A DNA stretch of 20,480 nt from Euryarchaeota archaeon RBG_13_57_23 (GCA_001800675.1 MGVW01000053.1:25986-46465), one strand, 5' to 3'. Counted from the first letter of the stretch, positions 1 to 7,942 are shown. Made by a program: numbers and translations. Notes: generated by a model not told the origin, from the sequence alone.

Positions 1-747
1 TTCGTTCTTCTGCAGGAACGGGAGCAGGCCGCCCTTCTGCGAGTACGAGCCCATGCCTCCCGTGTTCGGTCCCTGATCCCCCTCGAATGCGCGCTTGTGG
101 TCCTGCACTGCTGGCATCGGAACGACTCTGCTGCCGTCACAGAAAGCTTGAATTGTGAACTCCTCCCCGATGAGCTTCTCCTCGATCACTATTCGCGCGG
201 ATCCCCCTATCCTCTTCGCGAAGACCTCGTCCGCATATGCCAAGATGTCTCCTTTGCTCATCATGTGCTCTCCGAAGACCTTGACCCCCTTTCCTCCGGT
301 GAGCCCGATGGGTTTCACCACTATGCCGGTTCCAAGCTCGTCGAGAGCGAGTTCTACATCCCGCGTGCTGTCTGCGATCTTGAACTTGATGGAGCCTTTG
401 ACTCTGTGTCTCATGAGGAGTTCTCTCATGAAGCTCTTCGAAGTCTCGATCCTGGCGGCCGACTTGCTCGGACTCGCCGTTGGGATGCCAGCTGCCTGCA
501 ATCCGTCTGTCAGGCCGACTTCGAGCGGCGCCTCCGGGCCTATGACGGCGAGTTCCACTCCGTTCCCCTTTGCGAATTCCACAACCTTGGAGACGTCGCT
601 CTCATCCACGAGGTGATAGGCCTCTGCGGCTCTGCAAATTCCTGGATTCTTGTTCTTCAGGCAGGCAAAAACATCCGCTCCGGAGCGCACCAGGGCGGAC
701 ACGATCGCGTGCTCCCGCGCGCCTCCCCCGACTGCCAGCACTCTCAT
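1..747 (-). CDS. purD: phosphoribosylamine--glycine ligase (GAR synthetase), N-terminal part
   Basis: This gene encodes GAR synthetase, the ATP-grasp ligase that joins glycine to phosphoribosylamine in step two of purine synthesis. I translated the minus strand from the ATG at 747; the frame stays open for 249 codons and runs off the left edge, so the C-terminal part is missing. Seen: an N-terminal MRVLAVGGGAREHAI motif, VIGPEAPLEVGL around residues 70-80, the ATP-grasp stretch with VVKPIGLTGGKGVKVF, and QGPNTGGMGSYS near the edge, all typical of PurD. The family is usually about 430 residues. A TATA-like TTCATATGA on the minus strand (about 780-788) implies a short leader of about 10 bases. 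It diverges from gatD. The identification is secure. Confidence 0.95.
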   Translation of the reverse strand, partial: MRVLAVGGGAREHAIVSALVRSGADVFACLKNKNPGICRAAEAYHLVDESDVSKVVEFAKGNGVELAVIGPEAPLEVGLTDGLQAAGIPTASPSKSAARIETSKSFMRELLMRHRVKGSIKFKIADSTRDVELALDELGTGIVVKPIGLTGGKGVKVFGEHMMSKGDILAYADEVFAKRIGGSARIVIEEKLIGEEFTIQAFCDGSRVVPMPAVQDHKRAFEGDQGPNTGGMGSYSQKGGLLPFLQKNE

Positions 748-845
748 CGTCTGCGACCGTGCGGTGCATCAGGTTCGAGTCATATGAACATGTCTGTCCT
801 CGGAGTGTGCGGGTCTTTCTGGCTGTGCCCCTCGCTGGCAAATCC

Positions 846-852
846 TTTAAAA
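846..852 (+). promoter_or_regulatory. TATA box for gatD (leaderless)
   Basis: TTTAAAA is centred about 27 bases upstream of the ATG at 876. In archaea that spacing puts the transcription start on the start codon. It sits on top of the upstream ATG at 852, which argues against that start. Confidence 0.5.
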
Positions 853-875
853 TGAACAATCCTATGCCCACCTCG

Positions 876-2165
876 ATGAAGTACTCTGGCTTCGTCGGCG
901 AGATGTTGGAACGGGCCAAAGCTGAGCTCGGAGACGTCATCGAGGCTCGCAGGGGCGGGGAGGTCTATGTGGGCATCCTGATGCCGCATCATGATTTCAG
1001 CTCCGAGTCGATCATCACTCTCAAGCTTCCGAACGGATACAATATTGGCATACGTGCGGACGAGAAGTCGAGGATCAAGGTAGTGTCCAAGCGGGAGGAG
1101 CGGGAACGCAAGAAGCAGGTGCTTCCGTACGACCCTGCCAAGAAGGATATCGCGGTCATCAGCACCGGAGGGACGATCGCCTCGTACGTTGACTACAGGA
1201 CCGGGGCCGTGCACCCAGCGATATCCGCAGAGGACCTCGTCTTCTCAGTGCCTGAGCTCTTGGACCTGGCAAATGTCCGCGCTAAAGTGCTGTACTCGAT
1301 CCTGAGCGAGAACATGAAGGTGACTCACTGGCAGGGGCTCGCGAGGGCGGTCGCCGAAGAGCTGAACTCCGGCGCTGTCGGAGTGATTGTGCCTCACGGG
1401 ACCGATACGATGGGGTTCACTTCTGCGGCGCTTGCGTTCATGCTCAGAAACCTCACTGGCCCTGTCATTTGCGTTGGCGCTCAGAGATCTTCTGACAGGC
1501 CCTCATCAGATGCGATCATGAATCTGCTCGCAGCGACCAGGCTGTGCGTGGAGAGCGACCTCGGCGAGGTCGTCGTGCTCATGCATGGAGAGTCTTCGGA
1601 CAGCTACACGCTCGCTCATAGGGGTACGAAGGTCAGGAAGATGCACTCGTCCAGGCGAGACGCTTTCAAGAGCGTCAACTCAGAGCCGATCGCCAAGGTG
1701 GAGGGCCCCCAGATCGAGTTCCTCTCGGAGCATGCCAGCCGATCAAAGGGTCCCGTGGAGCTCAAGGACAAGATCGATGGAAGGGCCAGCATGCTCCACT
1801 TCTATCCGGGATTCGAGGCGGACCACTTCGATTTGATTGCGAATCATGTGAAGGGAATGGTTGTTGCGGGTACTGGTCTGGGACATGTCTCTGAGGAGAT
1901 CCTCGGCTCGGTATCCCGTGCGGTCGACAAAGGGGTCTACGTATACGTGACGACCCAGTGCCTGTACGGTGCAGTGAACCTCAACGTTTACTCCACGGGA
2001 AGGGACATGGTGACGGCAGGCGCGGTCCCGCTTGGTGATATGTTGCCCGAGACCGCATATGTCAAGCTGATGTGGGCCATGGGCCAGACAAACGATCCTG
2101 AGGAAGTGAGGAAGCTGATGCTAACCAACATCGCGGGCGAATTCACTACGAGGAGGTTTGTCTGA
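876..2165 (+). CDS. gatD: glutamyl-tRNA(Gln) amidotransferase subunit D (asparaginase-like)
   Basis: GatD is the glutaminase subunit of the archaeal GatDE complex, which converts Glu-tRNA(Gln) to Gln-tRNA(Gln). It releases ammonia from glutamine and passes it to GatE. From the chosen start it has 429 residues. An N-terminal Sm/tudor-like domain (about 1-75, with LPNGYNIGIR) is followed by an L-asparaginase-type domain with STGGTIAS (about 97-104), HGTDTMG (174-180), GAQRSSDRPSSDA, and HRGTKVRKMHSSRRDAF carrying the catalytic lysine region. The frame is open further upstream, with ATGs at 852 and 864. I chose 876 because a TATA box lies 27 bases upstream and because family N-termini begin close to here. 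The stop lies one base before the preferred gatE start. Function is secure; the start is moderately so. Confidence 0.95.
   Translation: MKYSGFVGEMLERAKAELGDVIEARRGGEVYVGILMPHHDFSSESIITLKLPNGYNIGIRADEKSRIKVVSKREERERKKQVLPYDPAKKDIAVISTGGTIASYVDYRTGAVHPAISAEDLVFSVPELLDLANVRAKVLYSILSENMKVTHWQGLARAVAEELNSGAVGVIVPHGTDTMGFTSAALAFMLRNLTGPVICVGAQRSSDRPSSDAIMNLLAATRLCVESDLGEVVVLMHGESSDSYTLAHRGTKVRKMHSSRRDAFKSVNSEPIAKVEGPQIEFLSEHASRSKGPVELKDKIDGRASMLHFYPGFEADHFDLIANHVKGMVVAGTGLGHVSEEILGSVSRAVDKGVYVYVTTQCLYGAVNLNVYSTGRDMVTAGAVPLGDMLPETAYVKLMWAMGQTNDPEEVRKLMLTNIAGEFTTRRFV
2151..2157 (+). promoter_or_regulatory. Shine-Dalgarno site deciding the gatE start
   Basis: AGGAGGT ends 9 bases before the TTG at 2167 and directly abuts the TTG at 2158. 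Only the TTG at 2167 has normal ribosome-binding spacing. Confidence 0.7.
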
Positions 2166-2166
2166 G

Positions 2167-4038
2167 TTGGACTATCGTTCCCTCGGGCTCAAGGTCGGCA
2201 TCGAGATACACCAACAGCTCAGCACTGGCAAGTTGTTCTGCGACTGCCAGTGCGACTTCTCGGATGACCACCACAAGGAGATTGTCAGGAGGCTCAGGCC
2301 TACCCAGAGCGAACTGGGAGAGATCGACAGGGCGGCCCTTGAAGAGTCCGAGCGCAAGATGCACTTCAGGTACCAGACAGTACCGTACTCATGCCTGGTG
2401 GAGGCGGATGAGGAACCCCCGCACGATGCCAACAGACGGGCAATCGAGGCTTCACTAGAGATGTCTGCGCTCATGGGCATGAAGGCCGTCGACGAGGTGC
2501 ACTTCATGCGGAAGATCGTGATCGACGGTTCGAACACAGGCGGGTTCCAGAGGACCGCGCTTGTCTCGACTAGAGGATCGATCCTAGTCGGTGACAAGAG
2601 GATAGGCATAAGCACGCTCTGTCTTGAAGAGGACGCTGCCAGGAAGCTCACGGAGCACGGCAGTGAGGTCACGTACAGGCTCGATAGGCTGGGGATACCG
2701 CTGATCGAGATAGCCACGGATCCCGACATGGCGACACCCGAAGAGGCCAAGTACGTTGCCGAAAGGATAGGCGCGTTGCTTCGGGCGACCAAGAAGGTTC
2801 GGCGGGGGATCGGGACCATTCGGGAGGACCTGAACATCTCCATCTCTGGTGGCGCAAGGGTAGAAGTCAAGGGAGCTCAGGAGCTCCGCCTTATTCCGGT
2901 ATACGTCGAAGAGGAGGCGAAGAGACAACTCGCATTGCTGGACGCCAAGCGGATCCTTCGGGAGCGAGGTGCAAAGCCAATGTCGCTCGATATCAAGGAC
3001 ATCTCGCCGCTGTTCCGGGAGACCAGGTGCAAGGTGCTCAAAGGCGCCCTCGAGGAGAAGGGCCGCGTCCTTGCCGTCAAGCTGCGCAAGTTCGCAGGGA
3101 CACTGGGTTCTACTGAGAACGGTGTGAAGCGACTGGGTCCAGAGCTCGCAGCGCACGCGCGCGTGGCCGGCGTGAAGGGCCTGTTCCACTCGGACGAGCT
3201 TCCGGGCTATGGCGTCACGATGACTGAGGTTGAGGATACCCAGTCCGCACTCGGGGCCGAACCCGAAGACGCCTTCGTGATGGTCGCCGACTCGGTCGAT
3301 AAGGCGATGGCTGCGCTGTCCAGGGTCGTGGATCGTGCGAACGCAGCCATTGGAGGCGTTCCTGAGGAGACGAGGGACCCGCTGCCTGACGGTCACAGTG
3401 TCTACAGCCGCCCGCTGCCAGGAAAGGACAGGATGTATCCGGAGACGGACGTGAAGCCAATACTGGTGAACGAGACCGTGCTCGAGAGCATCAAGCTCAA
3501 CCTGCCTGAGCTTCCGGAGGAGAAGGTCTCGAGATTCGTGGAGGAGTTCGGCATCAGCAAGGAGCAGGCCGATTCACTTGTGAAATCCGGGTACGAGGAC
3601 GAGTTCGAGTTACTGGCAGGCAGCTTCGGAAATTCGCAGGTCGTCGCCAGGATATATCTCAACACCTTCCCCGAGCTGGAGAAGATCGGTTTGAATCCCT
3701 CATCGTTGAACCTCGACGTAGTGAAAGACGTGCTCACGAATCTTAAGGCGGGAGCGTTCGCGAAAGAGGCGATCCCTGACATACTGACGTCGGTGCTTCA
3801 GAACGGGTACAGCGTGGAGAGGGCGACGGAGACTCTCGGTGTGGAGAAGGTCGACCTGGACTCGGTCAGGGCGGTCTGCGACAGAGTGGTTAGGGCGAAG
3901 GAGAAATTCATCAGGGATCGCGGCCAGGAAAGCCTCGGCCCAATCATGGGTCTCGTGATGAAGGAGCTCCGAGGCAAGGTGGACGGCAAGGTAATCAGCG
4001 AGATTTTACGCGAGAGGATAAAACTGCTCCTGACTTGA
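2167..4038 (+). CDS. gatE: glutamyl-tRNA(Gln) amidotransferase subunit E
   Basis: GatE is the archaea-specific GatB relative that phosphorylates Glu-tRNA(Gln) and amidates it with ammonia from GatD. I place the start at the TTG at 2167 (623 residues). It has a strong Shine-Dalgarno site at the right distance, and the N-terminus DYRSLGLKVGIEIHQQL then matches the usual family beginning; the TTG at 2158 would add three residues. Domains: the GatB-like kinase/amidotransferase core (about 1-270) with GIEIHQQL, GSNTGGFQRT and GIGTIREDLN; an AspRS-like GAD insert in the middle (PGYGVTMTEVED region); and a C-terminal helical and YqeY-like tail (from about 430). The gatD stop and gatE start are almost contiguous, so the subunits are translationally coupled. 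The 3' end overlaps a minus-strand small ORF. Confidence 0.95.
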   Translation: MDYRSLGLKVGIEIHQQLSTGKLFCDCQCDFSDDHHKEIVRRLRPTQSELGEIDRAALEESERKMHFRYQTVPYSCLVEADEEPPHDANRRAIEASLEMSALMGMKAVDEVHFMRKIVIDGSNTGGFQRTALVSTRGSILVGDKRIGISTLCLEEDAARKLTEHGSEVTYRLDRLGIPLIEIATDPDMATPEEAKYVAERIGALLRATKKVRRGIGTIREDLNISISGGARVEVKGAQELRLIPVYVEEEAKRQLALLDAKRILRERGAKPMSLDIKDISPLFRETRCKVLKGALEEKGRVLAVKLRKFAGTLGSTENGVKRLGPELAAHARVAGVKGLFHSDELPGYGVTMTEVEDTQSALGAEPEDAFVMVADSVDKAMAALSRVVDRANAAIGGVPEETRDPLPDGHSVYSRPLPGKDRMYPETDVKPILVNETVLESIKLNLPELPEEKVSRFVEEFGISKEQADSLVKSGYEDEFELLAGSFGNSQVVARIYLNTFPELEKIGLNPSSLNLDVVKDVLTNLKAGAFAKEAIPDILTSVLQNGYSVERATETLGVEKVDLDSVRAVCDRVVRAKEKFIRDRGQESLGPIMGLVMKELRGKVDGKVISEILRERIKLLLT

Positions 4039-4183
4039 CGGGCTTGTTGTCGAGCATGGTCAGGAAGTTCTTGCAGTACTCGATCGCTGCGCCAGGGCTC
4101 GTCTCCTGAGCCGTCAGGAATCGCTTGCAGAGTTCGTCAAGATCGTCAGCATCGTTGTACTTGCGTTTCCTGTTCTGGTCCAC
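3995..4183 (-). CDS. small hypothetical protein, 62 residues
   Basis: I do not recognise this protein. It starts with GTG at 4183. On the minus strand AGGTGG (plus positions 4190-4195) sits 6 bases upstream, and a TATA-like box (4226-4234) lies about 47 bases upstream, so the start is well supported for such a short ORF. The sequence is hydrophilic and mostly helical in appearance, with KYNDADDLDELCKRF and IEYCKNFLTMLDN segments and two cysteines. There is no membrane segment. It follows the Mtq2-like methyltransferase on the same strand, and its last 44 bases overlap the 3' end of gatE on the other strand. It could be a real small conserved protein or a chance ORF; the signals upstream make me favour real. 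Confidence 0.5.
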   Translation of the reverse strand: MDQNRKRKYNDADDLDELCKRFLTAQETSPGAAIEYCKNFLTMLDNKPVKSGAVLSSRVKSR

Positions 4184-4246
4184 GGTATTCCACCTGTGCT
4201 TTCGTTCTTGCTACTAGTGAGTGCCCTAATAAGATTTGTTCCGTAG

Positions 4247-4840
4247 TTATCCGTTCTGGGAATACCTCAGTTTGAAGCGATAAGCGAAGATGGATTCGAA
4301 GAACATATGGTGTTCTTCGAGCATCACTGACTCGTATCTTTCTCTGGCGGCCCTGACTACTGACATCAGTCCGCCGACTGAAGACAGTATCATGTAGATC
4401 CGGCCGCCAGGCGTCAGGTGCTTCCAAGCCTCCTGCAAGAACTTGAGAGCCACCTCGGCGCCATCCTCGCCTCCCGACCAGGACTTCTCGATCCAGCTTG
4501 TTGTCCGTGTGGAGCCAGGCAGGTATGGAGGGTTAAATGCGATGATGTCGAAATTGCCCTTTACATTTTGAAAAAGGTCGCTTATTACGGTCTCGATCCT
4601 GACACCGTTCGCGGCAGCGTTCCTTCGAGTGCATTCGATCGCATGCGGGTTGATGTCGGCAGCCGTGACGATCGCACCTGCCTTTGCGGCATGCATGGAT
4701 ATCAGGCCGGTACCCGGGCCAAGCTCAAGCATGGATTCGCCAGGCTTGGGATCGATCACCCTGAGGAGCAGGTAGGAGTCATCACTGGGATTGTAGACTT
4801 CGTCGATCACGTCGATATCTATCGTCTGGTCCAGCTTCAC
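4247..4840 (-). CDS. HemK2/Mtq2-like N5-glutamine methyltransferase (release factor)
   Basis: This is a class I SAM-dependent methyltransferase of the HemK/PrmC superfamily, nearest in style to the eukaryotic-archaeal Mtq2/N6AMT1 branch, which methylates the GGQ glutamine of release factor aRF1/eRF1. The 197-residue protein lacks the long N-terminal domain of bacterial PrmC. Seen: the VYNPSDDSYLLL start (residues 15-26) like the family's YEPAEDT motif, SAM motif ELGPGTG (39-45), ADINPHAIE for the ribose-binding acid, and the catalytic NPPY (103-106). The GTG start at 4840 lies about 27 bases from a minus-strand CCTTAA box (4865-4870), so it is probably leaderless. It diverges from the rhomboid gene. 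Methylation of another protein or a small substrate cannot be excluded. Confidence 0.88.
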   Translation of the reverse strand: MKLDQTIDIDVIDEVYNPSDDSYLLLRVIDPKPGESMLELGPGTGLISMHAAKAGAIVTAADINPHAIECTRRNAAANGVRIETVISDLFQNVKGNFDIIAFNPPYLPGSTRTTSWIEKSWSGGEDGAEVALKFLQEAWKHLTPGGRIYMILSSVGGLMSVVRAARERYESVMLEEHHMFFESIFAYRFKLRYSQNG

Positions 4841-4864
4841 GACCGGGGAAAGGGTGCATCGTGC

Positions 4865-4878
4865 TTAAGGTTTTACTA
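4865..4878. promoter_or_regulatory. divergent promoter of the methyltransferase and rhomboid genes
   Basis: Two adjacent AT-rich boxes lie between divergent genes. TTAAGG (4865-4870) sits about 27 bases from the minus-strand GTG at 4840. TTTTACTA (4871-4878) sits about 45 bases before the plus-strand ATG at 4920, leaving room for a leader with a GGGAG ribosome site (4908-4912). Confidence 0.4.
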
Positions 4879-4919
4879 GGCGAAGTTGTTCTCCGGGACA
4901 ATCGCACGGGAGCGACTGC

Positions 4920-5780
4920 ATGGAACCATGGATTCTGGCCGTTATTGCCGTAATCGTTGGAGGCACCGTCTACTGCTGGCTCAAGCAGGGCAATTTTGCA
5001 CTGATAACGTGTGCGATCTGCGCGATAGTCTTCGTGGTCGTTCTGGTCGTTCAGGAAAGCACTGCATCCGGGGCACTTGGCGACTTGGCGTTCATGCCAG
5101 ACGACCTGACCACCCCGTCGAGGCTGTACACCGTGCTCACATCGATGTATAGTCATGTTTCATTCGAGCACATCCTTTTCAACGTTCTGGCCCTGATATT
5201 CATCGGAGTGTTTCTTGAGCAATCCATAGGAACCCGCCCGTTCGTGTTGATATACTTCGTGGCTGGCTTGGTGGGCACCCTTGCATTCGCGGCCTCCAAC
5301 TGGAGCACTCCGTTCCAGGGAGCCGTGGGCGCATCGGGAGCGATCAGCGGCATCCTTGGCGCGGCAGCTAGGTTGTATCCGAATGAGCGTTTCAGCCTGA
5401 TGGCCTTGATACCGATGCCCTTGTGGGTCCTGTCGATTCTCTTCGTGTTCATTCAGCTGTTGATCGCCTTCTCGTCGACGGATATCGCATGGGAGGCGCA
5501 CATTGGCGGCCTCGCTGCGGGGTTCCTCATCGCGCCAGTGATCGTGAGAACCCCTCTCCACCGACGCGTCAAGCGCATGATCTCGCTATCCGCCCTCAGA
5601 AAGCTCGCGACAACTCCTGAGCTGAAGGCAATTATGAGACATATCGAAGATGAGGAGGTCCCTGATGTCAGAAGCGCTTGGATCGAGCACTTCCTCTCCA
5701 AGGCGATTTGTCCGCACTGCGGTTCGAAGCTGAAAGTATCTCGCGAGGCCGTCGTATGCCAGAAAGGACATATCCTGTGA
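4920..5780 (+). CDS. rhomboid-family intramembrane serine protease with C-terminal zinc ribbon
   Basis: Rhomboids cut transmembrane segments of membrane proteins inside the lipid bilayer. This 286-residue protein has hydrophobic segments at about 5-20, 26-45, 80-98, 106-125, 135-150, 158-184 and 187-210. It carries the family's HxxxN (H84, N88), the GASG loop with nucleophile S139, and the paired histidine in AHIGG (H194), so the catalytic dyad is intact. After the membrane core a charged soluble tail (about 211-286) ends in a zinc-ribbon-like CPHC...CxxxH (C264, C267, C280, H284), an uncommon addition. The ATG at 4920 has GGGAG 7 bases upstream. Substrate unknown. The rhomboid call is secure; zinc binding by the tail is inferred. 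Confidence 0.9.
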   Translation: MEPWILAVIAVIVGGTVYCWLKQGNFALITCAICAIVFVVVLVVQESTASGALGDLAFMPDDLTTPSRLYTVLTSMYSHVSFEHILFNVLALIFIGVFLEQSIGTRPFVLIYFVAGLVGTLAFAASNWSTPFQGAVGASGAISGILGAAARLYPNERFSLMALIPMPLWVLSILFVFIQLLIAFSSTDIAWEAHIGGLAAGFLIAPVIVRTPLHRRVKRMISLSALRKLATTPELKAIMRHIEDEEVPDVRSAWIEHFLSKAICPHCGSKLKVSREAVVCQKGHIL

Positions 5781-5821
5781 CGGAGGCGACGAGTATGCCG
5801 TCCGTGCGCGTGAATCATAGC

Positions 5822-5837
5822 GACCAGGATGCTGGTC
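5822..5837. other. perfect hairpin downstream of the rhomboid gene
   Basis: GACCAG and CTGGTC form a 6-bp stem around a GATG loop, about 40 bases after the rhomboid stop. No T-tract follows, so it is at best a weak terminator or an RNA processing/stability element. The rest of the 182-base gap (5781-5962) shows no convincing gene. Confidence 0.3.
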
Positions 5838-5962
5838 CATATCCGCTGCATGTAATGGGCCCGAGCCGATAATGCCCGCCCTCTCAGTCCTCCGACACCC
5901 GAATTATTCCAGAACCGGTCAGCGGAAAGTAGTAAGTCGGTTGAGCGCAATCACCACCGGCA

Positions 5963-6565
5963 ATGACTGTTCCATCATCGATTATGGTCGAGTGCCCCGT
6001 GTGCAAGCAAGAGACCCTGCACGAAGTGCTCTCTGGGAAGATCGGCGGGAAGGCCCAGACCGTCTTGGAATCGACGGTCAAGTGCAAGGAGTGCGGGCAC
6101 ATTCATCACTGTGTACTGAAGGCCGAGAAGCCCGTGAATCTACCAGTTGTCATAAGCTGGCTCGACAAATCTCGAAAGTCATCCCTTGCCCTCGGCCCCG
6201 ACGAGGTCCTATCGGTCGAAGACGAGGTCATGTGCGGAGACGAGCAGATCATCGTGACTTCTATCGAGTCGAAGGGCGCACGGGTGGGAAGGGCGAAGGC
6301 TCGCGACATTCAGACCGTTTGGGGGAAGCGGTTCGACAAGGTGCGAGTCCCATTCTCCGTCAGCCAGGTCAGCAAGACCTTCTCGGAACACATCTTGGCT
6401 GTCCCGGATGAGGAGTTCTATGTCGGGGACATACTCAAGGTCGGGAGGCACGAGGTCGTCATACACTCGATCAAGATCAAGGACAAGTCTCTGAGGATGG
6501 GCGGAGCAAGGGCGAGGGACATCGTGCGAGTGTACGCCAATATCGTGAGGAAGACTTCGTATTGA
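5963..6565 (+). CDS. HVO_0476-family zinc finger protein
   Basis: This archaeal conserved protein matches the HVO_0476/COG1326 type: an N-terminal treble-clef-like zinc site followed by a basic beta-rich region. In the 200-residue product the zinc ligands appear to be C11 and C14 (CPVC) and C41 and C44 (CKECG), with H46 and H48-H49 nearby. Two similar segments follow, each ending in a basic GRAKARDI or GGARARDI stretch (about 109 and 180), suggesting an internal duplication of a small beta domain that may bind nucleic acid. No function is established that I know of. The ATG at 5963 gives this length; an in-frame ATG at 5984, just before the first CPVC, is an alternative. Confidence 0.85.
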   Translation: MTVPSSIMVECPVCKQETLHEVLSGKIGGKAQTVLESTVKCKECGHIHHCVLKAEKPVNLPVVISWLDKSRKSSLALGPDEVLSVEDEVMCGDEQIIVTSIESKGARVGRAKARDIQTVWGKRFDKVRVPFSVSQVSKTFSEHILAVPDEEFYVGDILKVGRHEVVIHSIKIKDKSLRMGGARARDIVRVYANIVRKTSY

Positions 6566-6583
6566 AGCTTTGTGACCCATCAG

Positions 6584-6590
6584 AATTTAG
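6584..6590 (+). promoter_or_regulatory. TATA box for pcm
   Basis: AATTTAG is centred about 28 bases upstream of the GTG at 6615, consistent with a leaderless transcript starting at the codon itself. Confidence 0.4.
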
Positions 6591-6614
6591 CCTTAGGCGG
6601 CGATTCAAGTTCTC

Positions 6615-7268
6615 GTGCCTGATTTCGAGTCCGAGCGAAACCACCTGGTCGACAGCCTCAGGAGAAGGGGTTACGTGTGCAGCCCGGCTGTCGACCGCGC
6701 CATGAGACGCGTGCCTCGAGAGGAGTTCCTTCCTCAGGAGATGAGAGATGACGCCTACGTCGACACGCCTCTGCCGATTGGAGAGGGTCAGACGATATCT
6801 GCGCCACATATGGTGGCGATCATGGCAGAGCAGCTTGACCTCAAAGAGGGGATGAAGGTCCTTGAGATAGGGGCGGGCTCAGGCTACCACGCCGCTGTGT
6901 GCGCCGAGATAGTCGGTTCTGATGGCCACATCTACACCATCGAGAGGATTGCCGAACTCGCGACCTTCGCGGAAGGAAACCTGAAGCGGACGGGCTACTG
7001 CAAGACTGTGACGGTGATCTTCGCAGATGGCACGAGAGGTCTCCCGGAGCATGCACCCTACGACAGGATATTCGTCGCAGCAGGCGCCCCTGACATACCA
7101 GCCCCTCTGACAGAGCAGCTGGTCGACGGGGGGAAGCTCCTGGTCCCAGTTGGTGGACGCTACTATCAGGACCTGATTCGCGTTCAGAAGACGGGGGAGA
7201 AATTGGTGAAGGAGAATCTGGGCGGATGTGTCTTCGTGCCGCTCATAGGAGAGTACGGCTACCGGTAG
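6615..7268 (+). CDS. pcm: protein-L-isoaspartate O-methyltransferase
   Basis: PIMT repairs damaged proteins by SAM-dependent methylation of isoaspartyl residues formed from ageing Asn and Asp. The 217-residue product has the family length. Seen: LRRRGYVCSPAVDRAMRRVP near the start, the substrate-binding PLPIGEGQTISAPHMVA (52-68, conserved serine at 62), SAM motif VLEIGAGSGYHAA (82-94), the acidic YTIERI, the DRIFVAAGAPDIP segment, and the LVPVGG turn near the C-terminus. The GTG start at 6615 fits the family N-terminus and lies 28 bases from a TATA box. It converges on the HAD phosphatase gene with only 7 bases between stops. Confidence 0.95.
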   Translation: MPDFESERNHLVDSLRRRGYVCSPAVDRAMRRVPREEFLPQEMRDDAYVDTPLPIGEGQTISAPHMVAIMAEQLDLKEGMKVLEIGAGSGYHAAVCAEIVGSDGHIYTIERIAELATFAEGNLKRTGYCKTVTVIFADGTRGLPEHAPYDRIFVAAGAPDIPAPLTEQLVDGGKLLVPVGGRYYQDLIRVQKTGEKLVKENLGGCVFVPLIGEYGYR

Positions 7269-7275
7269 ATCCGAA

Positions 7276-7911
7276 TCAGATGTACTTCAGTATGCCTCGC
7301 AGATCCTTCTCGTCCACAACTGCGTTTGCACTCCCTCTGACATGATCATCCGAAGGCATGAATGCGATTCCCATTCCGGATCTCTCGAACATCGTGACGT
7401 CATATCGGGAGTTTCCGACGCTGACAACCTGCTCTTTGGGAACCTCGAGCCTATTCGCCACCTCGGAGACAGCATCCCCCTTGTCCATAAGGCGCACACG
7501 CAGGATTCCCTCTCCGGAGAGCCTCCCGCGGTTGTCTGTGATGAGCCCATTCGCCATGTCGACATCCACGCCCAATTCATCTGCGATCCTCTCCGCGAGC
7601 AGGTCGATGCCCGCAGAGACGATGGCGGTCTTGATCCCTCTGTCTCTTAGAGACTTGAGGGTTTCATGAGCGCCTGGCATGAGTGGCACTTCTGAGAGTA
7701 TGCTCTGTATCTTTGAGAGCGTGATCTCGGGATCCTTCGCCATCCACAGCTGAATGTCCCGTCTTATGAACTCAAGGTCGTCGATCTCTCCGCGCAGGTA
7801 CGCGTACAGAGAGTGATCGTTGTTGACCCCGAACCTGCGGTGGACGAACACCCAGGAGCTCTCTGCGTCCGCCAACACGCCATCCATGTCGAACACGACC
7901 AATCTGGCCAC
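7276..7911 (-). CDS. HAD-superfamily phosphatase, phosphoserine phosphatase-like
   Basis: This 211-residue cytosolic hydrolase has all four HAD motifs: DMDGV (8-12, nucleophile and acid/base aspartates), IVSAG (S99), K144, and GNSRYD (166-171) for Mg2+ binding. The helical cap lies between motifs I and II, as in the phosphoserine phosphatase-like (HAD-IB) group. Motif IV is GNSRYD rather than the usual GDGxND of SerB, so true phosphoserine phosphatase activity is plausible but not assured. No serine biosynthesis genes are nearby. The GTG start at 7911 is about 27 bases from the shared TATA core at 7934-7942, so it is probably leaderless. Confidence 0.85.
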   Translation of the reverse strand: MARLVVFDMDGVLADAESSWVFVHRRFGVNNDHSLYAYLRGEIDDLEFIRRDIQLWMAKDPEITLSKIQSILSEVPLMPGAHETLKSLRDRGIKTAIVSAGIDLLAERIADELGVDVDMANGLITDNRGRLSGEGILRVRLMDKGDAVSEVANRLEVPKEQVVSVGNSRYDVTMFERSGMGIAFMPSDDHVRGSANAVVDEKDLRGILKYI

Positions 7912-7933
7912 GAGGCAAGGATGGCGGAAAGTC

Positions 7934-7942
7934 TTATTAAAA
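7934..7942. promoter_or_regulatory. shared bidirectional TATA region (HAD phosphatase / TraB)
   Basis: TTATTAAAA reads as a TATA box on both strands (minus: TTTTAATAA). Its centre is about 27 bases from the minus-strand GTG at 7911 and 29 bases from the plus-strand ATG at 7967. Both genes can therefore be leaderless from one core. Confidence 0.55.

Noticed and set aside
97..855. Plus-strand ORF of 252 codons
   Set aside because: It is antisense to purD, has no recognisable protein features, and purD shows clear family motifs on the other strand.
5872..6411. Plus-strand ORF of 179 codons
   Set aside because: Overlaps the HVO_0476-like gene in another frame; composition is Arg/Gly-rich shadow sequence.
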